From assembly GCA_019594305.1 (NCBI GenBank), contig JAFDTZ010000014.1, positions 1-23,405 of the forward strand: a stretch of DNA of 23,405 nt. Reading direction: 5' to 3'. This stretch comes from Thermoplasmata archaeon (GTDB lineage: Archaea > Thermoplasmatota > Thermoplasmata > Halarchaeoplasmatales > Halarchaeoplasmataceae). The notes beneath the pieces were generated by a model. It saw only the letters and a list, made by a program, of their open reading frames with translations, ran no database searches and had not been told where the DNA came from. The position numbers were made by a program, and so were the translations under genes. Below, piece after piece: positions 13,068-20,314 of the stretch (within the stretch, counting starts at the first letter, position 1; the number at the start of each line of letters is the position of its first letter).

Positions 13068-15481
13068 TCCGATGGCAGGGAACGCAGCCGATCTTCTACC
13101 AATTCTAGAAATTGCTCTGCACCTATCCTCTCTAGTATGTCCACTATCTCAAGATAGGTTTCTCTCGCCTTATATACATCCCCCATAATCTGGTAAATCT
13201 CTCCTATCCCATATTTAGTCTCTGCATAGGTGAAAGGTATCTCCAGCCCCTTTATGGTTTCCAATGCTCGTTGATAATTATACAATGCTTCTTCCAGTTT
13301 TCCTTCCTCTTTATTAATGATACCTTTCACCCTATAAACACTGGATAGTCCTATAAGATCATTCAGGTTTCTCATCAACTTTTCCGCCCGCTCCGCATAC
13401 ATTATTGCTTCCTGAATCTCTCCTATATATGAAAGAGCCTCGGCCCTGTTGAAGTAGCTCCAACCTATGAAGGTCTTGTTTCCGATCTTTCTTGCTTTTT
13501 CTTCGCATTTTTCCAAATGTTCTATGGCGGCGTTCCAATCCTCTTTTTTCATATACTGGTCACCAAGGTTGTTGTAAGCCTTAGCCAGTTCTCTGAAAGC
13601 ATTCTGTTCGTTGAGAACGGGAATACTTTGTTTGTAATACTGGATAGCTGTATCGAAATCTCCTCTATGTGCATATATATTGCCTAAATCTATGTACGTC
13701 AGAGCGATTATGAGGGTATTATCAGATTTTTCCGCCTTCTCGATAACATCTTCGTAGTGTTCCAAGGCATCTTTGAACTTCCCTTCTCTCCAGTGAAGGT
13801 ATCCCAACCCCCTGTTTGCGTCAGCTATACCATTATAATCATCTATTTTATTAGATATACTCAAGGCTTTTTCAAAATATTCTTTTGCCCTTTGAAATTT
13901 TTGAATATCCCTATGTATATATCCTAAATCTCTCAAGGCTTCTGCCTCTGTTAGCTTATTATCTTTAGTTTTTACTATCTTTAAAAGATCCTCATAGGAT
14001 ATTTTCGCCTTATCCCAGTCGCTTATATCTCGGCTTAGTTCACCTATTAGTTTAAGCAGATGCTCTTCTTTTTCTTTTTTATCTTCGACCTCCCTCATAG
14101 ATCTTAGTGAAAGCAATGCCCTTTCGTAATATTCTCTGGCAGACTCCAATGCAAAACTATTCATTGCTTTATTACCTGCTTTAACCGAGTAATCATATGC
14201 CTTTGAGAAATTCTTCCCTTTAAAGAAGTGCCTGCTCAACGGGTAATAATGTTCTTCCAGTTTATCCTGGTATATCTCCTCTACGGCTTTACCTACCATT
14301 CGATGGAGGACACGCTTTCTGCTTTTACCCATGTTTTCGTAGATAACCGATCTCATTTGGATATGGGTGAATCTATATGTCTCTTCCTTGTCACTATCAC
14401 CTTCTTGTATCAACCCGATGCTCCTCAAATCATCAGTTATATCCAACAATTCAATAACATCCATATCTAGGCTGCGTTCTAATACTTCGAAGCCGAATTC
14501 TGCACCTATCACCGATACGTACATCATAACCTTTTTTTCATCTTTGGAAAGGTTTTCTATACGTCTCCTAGTAATGTCCTTGATGGATGCCGGTACTATG
14601 ATGTCTGACAGATCCCTCTCTGGATCCCATTTATAAGAGTAAGGGTCGATCACTCTTTCATCTACCATTGAGTTAAGCATTTCAACGATATAATATGGAT
14701 TCCCCTCGCATTCGCGGTACATCATCAATAGAAAGGATTTGGGAAGATCTTTCAAACCGAGGACATTTTTGATCAGTCTAGAAGAATATTTAAAAGATAA
14801 TCGGTTAACCTCCATCTCTTTCACCAATTTCTCTTGCAACATTCTATCCATTACCTTCTTAAGAGGAACATCCTTATCTTTGAGCTTTAGTTCTTCAGTC
14901 CTGTACGCACCAAGGATCAAAACCCTGTTTTCAGCGGTATGCCTTGCTAGATGGTGAAGTAGTAATGCGGATGCTTCATCTATCCATTGCAGATCATCCA
15001 AAAATAACAAGATAGGTTTTTCTTTGGAGATATCGATTACAGCTTTAGTTACCTTGTCGAACATCAATTCCCTTTTATCCGATAGAGAAATTTCCACTGT
15101 TTCTTCTTCTATTTCGACTCCAGCGCCTATAAGACTCATGGGGATGCTAGATACCGGCACAGATTGTATATCTGGTTCCCTTTCCACATTATCTTCCTTT
15201 AGATAATCCCCCATAGCTTCTATAAATGGTATATAAGGATCGGTGCTCTCGTAGTAAAGGCATGTCCCTTTCAACACTTTGTATCCCTCCTCTAAACACT
15301 TTTCTGTAAAAGCCTCCGCCAGATAACTTTTTCCTACACCTGCTTCACCTTTTAAGAGAATGACCATCCCACCCCCTTCTAATACACTATGTGAGTAATC
15401 ATCAAGTGACTCCATCTCCTTCCTTCTTCCGATTAATATATTCGATGATTCCGTTCTCTCTTTATCACTTTCCAAGATCAT
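13058..15481 (-). CDS. STAND-family ATPase with C-terminal TPR array
   Basis: The protein has 807 residues. It opens with a conserved IGRRKEMESL segment, then Walker A GEAGVGKS (45-52) and Walker B ILLFLDDLQWID (157-168). This is the predicted-ATPase/adenylate-cyclase-associated type of STAND NTPase. A winged-helix-like region follows (about 290-400), then tetratricopeptide repeats from about 430 to the end. Many TPR units can be read, such as TALTYIDLGNIYAHRGDFDTAIQYY and NAAIEHLEKCEEKARKIGN. STAND proteins switch from a closed ADP form to an oligomeric ATP form on sensing a ligand, often through the TPRs. There is no cyclase, HTH or kinase domain, so the output is unknown. Neighbouring genes give no clue. 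Confidence 0.88.
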   Translation of the reverse strand: MILESDKERTESSNILIGRRKEMESLDDYSHSVLEGGGMVILLKGEAGVGKSYLAEAFTEKCLEEGYKVLKGTCLYYESTDPYIPFIEAMGDYLKEDNVEREPDIQSVPVSSIPMSLIGAGVEIEEETVEISLSDKRELMFDKVTKAVIDISKEKPILLFLDDLQWIDEASALLLHHLARHTAENRVLILGAYRTEELKLKDKDVPLKKVMDRMLQEKLVKEMEVNRLSFKYSSRLIKNVLGLKDLPKSFLLMMYRECEGNPYYIVEMLNSMVDERVIDPYSYKWDPERDLSDIIVPASIKDITRRRIENLSKDEKKVMMYVSVIGAEFGFEVLERSLDMDVIELLDITDDLRSIGLIQEGDSDKEETYRFTHIQMRSVIYENMGKSRKRVLHRMVGKAVEEIYQDKLEEHYYPLSRHFFKGKNFSKAYDYSVKAGNKAMNSFALESAREYYERALLSLRSMREVEDKKEKEEHLLKLIGELSRDISDWDKAKISYEDLLKIVKTKDNKLTEAEALRDLGYIHRDIQKFQRAKEYFEKALSISNKIDDYNGIADANRGLGYLHWREGKFKDALEHYEDVIEKAEKSDNTLIIALTYIDLGNIYAHRGDFDTAIQYYKQSIPVLNEQNAFRELAKAYNNLGDQYMKKEDWNAAIEHLEKCEEKARKIGNKTFIGWSYFNRAEALSYIGEIQEAIMYAERAEKLMRNLNDLIGLSSVYRVKGIINKEEGKLEEALYNYQRALETIKGLEIPFTYAETKYGIGEIYQIMGDVYKARETYLEIVDILERIGAEQFLELVEDRLRSLPSDQE

Positions 15482-15573
15482 TCGTTTATAAAAACCCTAT
15501 TCAGTTATTAAAGTATTATGTATAGATATCAAAATATACCGTTTTCAAAAAATATATGACATTGACCGAAAAA

Positions 15574-15581
15574 TTTATAAG
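15574..15581 (+). promoter_or_regulatory. TATA box of the RHH-ftsZ operon
   Basis: TTTATAAG predicts a start near 15604. A second AT-rich candidate, CTATAAT (15591-15597), would give one near 15621. Confidence 0.55.
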
Positions 15582-15603
15582 AGGACAAATCTATAATCCT
15601 ATT

Positions 15604-15632
15604 GTCTGACGTATAAGTGATATACGTCCGAC
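15604..15632 (+). promoter_or_regulatory. Palindromic operator candidate for the RHH regulator
   Basis: GACGTATA (15608-15615) and TATACGTC (15621-15628) form a perfect 8-bp inverted repeat with a five-base spacer. Three more matching bases flank each arm after one mismatch (GTC at 15604 and GAC at 15630). It lies at the predicted start of transcription, 22 bases before the gene for a ribbon-helix-helix protein. Such proteins usually bind palindromes and repress themselves. Confidence 0.6.
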
Positions 15633-15653
15633 TAAAACGTTGAAGGTGCCCCG

Positions 15654-15974
15654 ATGTCGTCCGACACAAGAAGAATAACTGTTAGAATACCTGTAAAAAT
15701 GGTCAATGAGCTCGAAAGTATCGTCGACAAGTCTGATTATTCAAACATATCTGAAGTAATCAGGGCTGCCCTGGATAGCTTCATAGATACAATGAACGCC
15801 CCTGAATACATATCTCAAATAACCGTTAAACTTCCAAAAAAAAAGGTGGACGAGATCGAAAGTCTGGTCACCGAAGGGGATTCTATCTCCGTTGACGATG
15901 CTATTAGAAATGCCGTTAGAGAGTATGTCAGGGATCGGATCAAAGAGTACAAGAAGGAGATCATCGAAGATTGA
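15654..15974 (+). CDS. Tandem ribbon-helix-helix regulator upstream of ftsZ (CdrS-like)
   Basis: The 106-residue protein has two ribbon-helix-helix units in one chain: strand RRITVRIP with helices to about 48, and strand SQITVKLP with helices to about 98 (SVDDAIRNAVREYVRDRI). A single RHH unit must dimerise, so one chain could form a pseudo-dimer. In haloarchaea a short RHH regulator, CdrS, lies directly upstream of ftsZ2 and controls cell division, and this arrangement matches. The ATG has AAGGTG (15643-15648) five bases upstream. It precedes ftsZ by 89 bases with no obvious terminator, and a palindrome overlies its start of transcription, so autoregulation is likely. The CdrS link is an inference from position and fold. 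Confidence 0.9.
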   Translation: MSSDTRRITVRIPVKMVNELESIVDKSDYSNISEVIRAALDSFIDTMNAPEYISQITVKLPKKKVDEIESLVTEGDSISVDDAIRNAVREYVRDRIKEYKKEIIED

Positions 15975-16063
15975 TTGTCCCCTTTGTATAGGCGAAAGCA
16001 GGTAGAGAACTTACCCAGCTAATGTAGTTGCAAAAAGATTCTCTCTAAAAAAATTTAACTAGG

Positions 16064-17089
16064 ATGGCTATTAGGATGGTAGCGGATACAAATACCTGGG
16101 AATCCGGAACGCCCCGAAGACTTTCAGTATTTATAATAGGTGTGGGTGGGGGTGGCACCAACAGTATCAAAAGACTAGGACGTATGGGTGTGTATGGTGC
16201 GGAAACAATAGCTGTCAATACGGACAAAGCCCATCTCGAAAGCATTGAGGCTAATACCCGTGTTCTTATAGGTGCGGGATATAACAGGGGTCTAGGCGCA
16301 GGTGGCGACCCGAGGGTAGGCGAGGAGTGTGCTGAACGGTCATCAGGCGGGTTCAAAAAGGTGTTCAAAGAGGCCGACTTGGTATTTGTGACAGCTGCTT
16401 TAGGTGGTGGGACAGGAACCGGAGCCGCCCCTGTGATAGTAGAGCTCGCAAGGAGGCAAGGAGCCATGGTGGTTGCGATCGTGACAATGCCTTTTTCCTC
16501 GGAAGGAATGACCAAAAGAAAGCGTGCCTTGACGGGTGTAAGCAAGATACACCGCTTTGCAAATTCAACTATTATGCTTGAAAATGATAAACTGCTTGAG
16601 GTCGCACCCAACCAGCCTATGGATAGGGCCTTCGGCATAATGGACGCTCTGATATCAGGCTTGATCAAAAGCGTTACCGAAACGGTAACTTGCCCATCCC
16701 TTATTAACCTGGATTTCAACGACCTTAGGACGGTCCTCGAATCCGGAGGGGTTTCCACGATTATGATGGGGGAGGCGAGTTCCGATGACCCGAAAAAGGC
16801 GGTAAAGGAGGCTAGTGAAAACCCCTTTCTTACAGTCGATTACAGGGGTGCCAAGAACGCACTCATACATATAACCGGTGGCCCCGAACTAACCCTCCGT
16901 AAAATGAATGAGGTGGTGGGCATGATGACATCAATTTTCGATCCCAGTGCAGGGGTGATCTTGGGCGCACGGGTCGACCCCTCATGCAGGCACAGGATTA
17001 AACTGATGTCTATAGTTACGGGTTTGAAGGTAAATGAAAAGAGGGTGAAAAATGGTTTCAGAGATAGGACAATATCATCTATATATTAA
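16064..17089 (+). CDS. ftsZ: Cell division protein FtsZ
   Basis: The 341-residue tubulin-like GTPase forms the division ring. GTP-binding motifs are clear: IIGVGGGGTNSIKRL near the N-terminus, AVNTD (50-54), the tubulin/FtsZ signature LGGGTGTGAAP (113-123) and the T7 synergy loop NLDFND (215-220). These are FtsZ rather than CetZ features. The C-terminal tail is short. Whether this is FtsZ1 or FtsZ2 cannot be told without alignment. ATG 16064 has no clear Shine-Dalgarno, and an in-frame ATG at 16076 is an alternative. The gene overlaps the convergent coiled-coil gene by four bases at the stop codons. Confidence 0.97.
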   Translation: MAIRMVADTNTWESGTPRRLSVFIIGVGGGGTNSIKRLGRMGVYGAETIAVNTDKAHLESIEANTRVLIGAGYNRGLGAGGDPRVGEECAERSSGGFKKVFKEADLVFVTAALGGGTGTGAAPVIVELARRQGAMVVAIVTMPFSSEGMTKRKRALTGVSKIHRFANSTIMLENDKLLEVAPNQPMDRAFGIMDALISGLIKSVTETVTCPSLINLDFNDLRTVLESGGVSTIMMGEASSDDPKKAVKEASENPFLTVDYRGAKNALIHITGGPELTLRKMNEVVGMMTSIFDPSAGVILGARVDPSCRHRIKLMSIVTGLKVNEKRVKNGFRDRTISSIY

Positions 17090-17463
17090 GGCCGATACTC
17101 CTCACTCTTTTTTTTCCCACCCATGTAACCGGTAAGGTATGCTTCTATCCTTTTTAGGTCTTCTTTGGTCATACCCGATTCCTTCATTACACCTATTATG
17201 AATTTTGAATCCTTCTTGAGGGCGGCGATCAAAATATCTTTCAGCCGATCTATTGTTTCCTCCTCTTCCATCGTTTTTTCCAGTTCTTTATTAATATCTA
17301 GCATCTCATTGACCTTTTCTTGTATACGCTCCTCTTTTTTAATGGCCATCTTGACATACCTTTCTTTCTCAGCTTCAAGTTCTTCTCGATCTGTCGCTAT
17401 CTTTTTTCTTTCTTCTTCCAATTTCTTTTTGAGTTCCTCAAGTTCTTCGATGTTTTCCGTCAT
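17086..17463 (-). CDS. Coiled-coil protein downstream of the small GTPase
   Basis: This 125-residue protein has no recognised family. Residues about 5-75 are a heptad-rich coiled coil full of Glu and Lys, ending in INKELEKTMEEEETIDRL. A more ordered segment follows (KDILIAALKKDSKFIIGVMKESGMTKEDLKRIEAYL, given here in parts: about 72-110). The start ATG is preceded by GAGGAG, which is formed by the last codons of the GTPase gene (Glu-Glu-stop), five bases away, so the two are probably translationally coupled. It could be an effector or scaffold of the GTPase. It lies tail-to-tail with ftsZ. Confidence 0.75.
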   Translation of the reverse strand: MTENIEELEELKKKLEEERKKIATDREELEAEKERYVKMAIKKEERIQEKVNEMLDINKELEKTMEEEETIDRLKDILIAALKKDSKFIIGVMKESGMTKEDLKRIEAYLTGYMGGKKKSEEYRP

Positions 17464-17468
17464 TTTTA

Positions 17469-17981
17469 TTACTCCTCATCCGGGTTCAAAATCATTTTTC
17501 CTAGCTCTTTGAATGCCAGCTCCACATTTTCCCCTGTTTTTGCGCTGGTCGCATAGTAGGGATTACCGATATCTACGGTATATTTGTGTGTATCTTCCTC
17601 TCGGACTTCGATATCCGACTCCATATCCTTCTTGTTGCCCAGGACTATCAGGGGAACATCACCATTGATACCTTCCACCATACTCAAGAATTTTGGTATT
17701 CGTTCCAGGGTGTTCTTCCTGGTCAGATCGAACACTATGAAAGCCCCTTCCACGCCTTTTAACGTGCTGGAAACCAGATGGTCGAAGGTGTCCTGTCCGA
17801 GAAGGTCCCATATCATCAATTTCAGTTCACTGCCGTCCACGACCATCTCTTTTTTTATCACCTTTGCACCGATGGTGGTTATGTAGCGATCATCGAACAT
17901 ATCGAAGACGAATCGCTGCACTAGGGATGTTTTTCCCACCGCCGGATCTCCAAGCAAAGCCATCTTTTTTATAACCGTCAT
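17469..17981 (-). CDS. Ras/Rab-like small GTPase (second copy)
   Basis: The protein has 170 residues, a typical minimal G domain: G1 GDPAVGKT (11-18), switch I around TTIGAK, G3 WDLLGQD (58-64, with Gln63 where Ras Gln61 sits), G4 NKKD (116-119) and G5 TSAKTG (145-150). There is no C-terminal cysteine for prenylation. The open frame extends 38 residues upstream to 18095, but a TATA box lies inside that extension (18024-18031) and TGTGAG precedes the ATG at 17981, so the shorter form is chosen. The first codon is ATG of MTVIKKMALLG. It is followed by the coiled-coil gene in the same operon. Confidence 0.92.
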   Translation of the reverse strand: MTVIKKMALLGDPAVGKTSLVQRFVFDMFDDRYITTIGAKVIKKEMVVDGSELKLMIWDLLGQDTFDHLVSSTLKGVEGAFIVFDLTRKNTLERIPKFLSMVEGINGDVPLIVLGNKKDMESDIEVREEDTHKYTVDIGNPYYATSAKTGENVELAFKELGKMILNPDEE

Positions 17982-18023
17982 GGTCTCACAATTTGGTATG
18001 CTACAAGGACTAAGATGTAACGT

Positions 18024-18031
18024 ATTATAAA
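18024..18031 (-). promoter_or_regulatory. TATA box of the small GTPase / coiled-coil operon
   Basis: TTTATAAT on the minus strand predicts a start near 18001 and a leader of about 20 nt that holds TGTGAG before the ATG at 17981. Confidence 0.5.
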
Positions 18032-18099
18032 TCATTTTCTGAGGGTTTGTTTTATATCCACAATTGCATGACCATACAAGTTTTCCCTCCGCCATGCTT

Positions 18100-18108
18100 T
18101 TTATATAT
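18100..18108 (+). promoter_or_regulatory. TATA box of the metE-like operon
   Basis: TTTATATAT is centred about 23 nt before the ATG at 18127. No Shine-Dalgarno is present, so a start at or next to the ATG (leaderless) is likely. Confidence 0.5.
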
Positions 18109-18126
18109 GTGTTGTATTACCACTTG

Positions 18127-19026
18127 ATGTTGGATAAAGAGCTGATAACCACCACCGTGGGCAGTTTCCCCGCACTTCCCTCGAAGAAGGAGTTCATGGA
18201 TGCATATCCCAGGGGTCCGGATCCCTTCGAGACGTGCATACGTGAAGCAGTCAACGCACAGCTGGATGCGGGTATCGAACTCGTCACCGACGGTCAGACC
18301 AGGAACGTCATGATCCGGCTATACGCAAGTAAACTGAGGGGTTTCAGGATAAGGGAGCGTATCAGCATCGTCGACGATATAGCCTACAGGGGTAACATCA
18401 CCGTTGCCGACCAAAAATATTTACGGACGATCATACCGGAAGACACCGGGGTGAAGGGTGTGATCACCGGACCGGTAACACTGGTGAACAGCGTCGAGAA
18501 CACCCACTATAACGACACCTACGAAGCGGTGATGGACGCTGCCAACGCCCTTGGAAGGGAGGCGGCCGCCCTGGCGGAGGTTTGCGACGTTATCCAGCTG
18601 GACGAACCTTTCCTTTCCGTAGAATATCCGGAGTTTGCGTCGGAAACGGTGGAAAGGGTGTTTTGTGACATCGACGTGCCGACTTCGCTGCATGTGTGCG
18701 GCGACGTTTCTTCCATCGCCCGGGAACTGGTGGAGCTGCCCGTGGATATACTGGACCACGAGTTCGCCGCCAATCCGCAGCTCTTCGATGTGTACGATGA
18801 TATCGACCACCGAAAACGCATGGCCGTCGGTGTGGTAACGACCGACTCGGGACTGGAATCCATGGACACTATCCTTGGTAGGATCAGGAAGGCCTACGAT
18901 ACCTTCGGTACGGGATGCATGATAGACCCGGATTGCGGTCTTCGTATGCTGACACCGGAGATCGCCGTGAAGAAGTTGGAGTACATGGTACGGGCCCGGA
19001 ACGTATTCATGAAGGAGATAAACTAA
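18127..19026 (+). CDS. Core-MetE type methyltransferase (archaeal methionine synthase-like)
   Basis: The 299-residue protein matches the C-terminal catalytic half of MetE only, as usual in archaea. The start is TTTVGSFPALP with DGQTRN and ITGPVTLV in the barrel. Zinc ligands are in place: His189 and Cys191 in LHVCGD and Cys270 in DPDCG, with a carboxylate probably between. It should bind the homocysteine thiolate through zinc and take a methyl group, in archaeal core enzymes probably from a corrinoid protein or methyltetrahydropterin, not the triglutamyl folate of bacterial MetE. The ATG at 18127 fits the TATA box, and the upstream open frame to 18064 is the GTPase promoter region. The stop shares a base with the next start (TAATG). 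Confidence 0.87.
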   Translation: MLDKELITTTVGSFPALPSKKEFMDAYPRGPDPFETCIREAVNAQLDAGIELVTDGQTRNVMIRLYASKLRGFRIRERISIVDDIAYRGNITVADQKYLRTIIPEDTGVKGVITGPVTLVNSVENTHYNDTYEAVMDAANALGREAAALAEVCDVIQLDEPFLSVEYPEFASETVERVFCDIDVPTSLHVCGDVSSIARELVELPVDILDHEFAANPQLFDVYDDIDHRKRMAVGVVTTDSGLESMDTILGRIRKAYDTFGTGCMIDPDCGLRMLTPEIAVKKLEYMVRARNVFMKEIN

Positions 19027-19355
19027 TGAAGGAGATCGAGCTGATAGATGCGGAAGAGGATCGAAAGGTAACACTTGACCCCAGAGGTTTTTTCGTCATC
19101 TTTCTGAAGGACGATGTGATCACGGTGGAGCACTACCGGAACGTGAACAAGGGAGGAAGGTTACGGGTAGAAACGGGGGAACTTACCAGGGTGATAAGGG
19201 GAGATTCCGCCAAGGCCATATGCGACACCGTCATGAGAGAAGAACTTATCTCCCGTATGGACCATATGGCGTACCTTAGCCGTGAACTCCAGAAGGCGGA
19301 GATAGCCTTGAAACACGGTCTCGAGTACGAGCAGTCAAAACCTCTGGAGGTTTGA
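19026..19355 (+). CDS. DUF4346 family protein
   Basis: The 109-residue protein matches DUF4346: LDPRGFFVIFL near the N-terminus, TVEHYRN, then the conserved C-terminal block DHMAYLSRELQKAEIALKHG and a short tail. The function is unknown. The family is often found near corrinoid/pterin methyl-transfer genes, so a role with the MetE-like enzyme is a guess. The start ATG overlaps the metE-like stop codon by one base, with AAGGAG eight bases upstream inside that gene, so the pair is coupled. The stop codon lies in a GGAGGT/ACCTCC hairpin (19346-19360) that may end transcription. Confidence 0.8.
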   Translation: MKEIELIDAEEDRKVTLDPRGFFVIFLKDDVITVEHYRNVNKGGRLRVETGELTRVIRGDSAKAICDTVMREELISRMDHMAYLSRELQKAEIALKHGLEYEQSKPLEV

Positions 19356-19360
19356 CCTCC
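19346..19360 (+). terminator. Small hairpin at the end of the DUF4346 gene
   Basis: GGAGGT and ACCTCC form a perfect 6-bp stem with a TTG loop, overlapping the stop codon. It is followed by GAAAAACTC and not by a T-run, so terminator activity is only suggested. Confidence 0.3.
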
Positions 19361-19369
19361 GAAAAACTC

Positions 19370-19403
19370 TTTATATACGCCCTTTGATACATCAGGCAGG
19401 TGT
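19370..19403 (+). promoter_or_regulatory. Promoter and RBS of the DUF1616 operon
   Basis: TTTATATA (19370-19377) predicts a start near 19400. AGGTGT (19398-19403) lies seven bases before the TTG at 19411. Confidence 0.45.
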
Positions 19404-19410
19404 AACAAGA

Positions 19411-20313
19411 TTGGAGATACACACGAATGAAAGACCCTGGGACCTTCTGGTCATAGTAATACTTACGCTGGTTTTGTTACTGGTGGTAGCGGTCGCTCCG
19501 GGAACCATGCTGCAGACCATATTCGGGCTGCCCTTTTTGCTCTTCATCCCGGGTTACGCTCTTATCTCGGCACTCTTCCCGGAAGACGAACCTCTGGACC
19601 ACGTGGAGAGGTTGGCACTCTCCTTTGGCCTGAGCATAGCTCTAACGCCTCTCACCGGATTGTTACTGAACTATATATGGGAAATATCACTGGCACCTAT
19701 ACTGATATCCCTCTCCACGCTGATACTGGCACTCAGCGCCCTCGCATACCTCCGCAGACTCGAGATACCCGTGGAGGAACGGTTCGACGTTAACCTGCGC
19801 ATCGATAAACCCAACTGGAGCGAATACGATACCATCGACAAGCTCCTGGCCGTGGGCACCGTCATATTGCTGATATCTTCGGTGGCACTTGCCGCCCACA
19901 TAATAACCACCCCCAGAACCGGAGAGAGGTTCACGGAATTCTACATACTCGGGCCCGGGGGTATGGCCGATGATTACATGACTTCCTTGACGGTAAACCA
20001 GAGTTCTCATCTCATGGTAGGAATAGTGAACAGGGAGCATAGTACGGTAAATTACGAGCTCTGCATCGGCCTGGGGCACGAACCGGAGAACATGACGAAT
20101 GCGGGAGATATACCCGACGATTATGATATCTCCCTTACCAATAACACCTACCTTTCGACAAACGTAAATCTCGAACATCTCGATGTGTGGCAACGGCACA
20201 TAAACGTCACCATCGATGAACCCGGAAGCTATCGTTTGATGTTTTTCCTTAGAGTTGAAGACGAGGTCTATCGAACCTTACATCTATGGGTAACGGTGAC
20301 AGAGGAGAGTTGA
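19411..20313 (+). CDS. DUF1616 membrane protein
   Basis: The protein has about 300 residues. Four N-terminal hydrophobic segments (about 12-30, 33-53, 68-88 and 92-112) carry the DUF1616 hallmark LPFLLFIPGYALISALFP. A fifth segment (about 145-165) leads to an extracellular beta-rich domain with several Asn-x-Ser/Thr sequons (NQSS, NMTN, NNT, NVT) that could be glycosylated. The family is archaeal and uncharacterised. TTG 19411 is preferred because AGGTGT lies seven bases upstream. An in-frame TTG at 19384 sits only seven bases after the TATA box and is unlikely. Two bases after its stop begins the DUF58 gene, so the two are co-transcribed. Confidence 0.85.
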   Translation: MEIHTNERPWDLLVIVILTLVLLLVVAVAPGTMLQTIFGLPFLLFIPGYALISALFPEDEPLDHVERLALSFGLSIALTPLTGLLLNYIWEISLAPILISLSTLILALSALAYLRRLEIPVEERFDVNLRIDKPNWSEYDTIDKLLAVGTVILLISSVALAAHIITTPRTGERFTEFYILGPGGMADDYMTSLTVNQSSHLMVGIVNREHSTVNYELCIGLGHEPENMTNAGDIPDDYDISLTNNTYLSTNVNLEHLDVWQRHINVTIDEPGSYRLMFFLRVEDEVYRTLHLWVTVTEES

Positions 20314-20314
20314 C

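Noticed and set aside
16045..16758. 237-codon frame opposite ftsZ
   Set aside because: It is antisense to the highly conserved FtsZ GTP-binding region.
17982..18095. N-terminal extension of the second GTPase with several cysteines
   Set aside because: A TATA box and RBS lie inside it, and the G domain starts normally at the ATG at 17981.
18421..19074. 217-codon antisense frame
   Set aside because: It lies opposite the metE-like gene with its intact zinc-ligand motifs.
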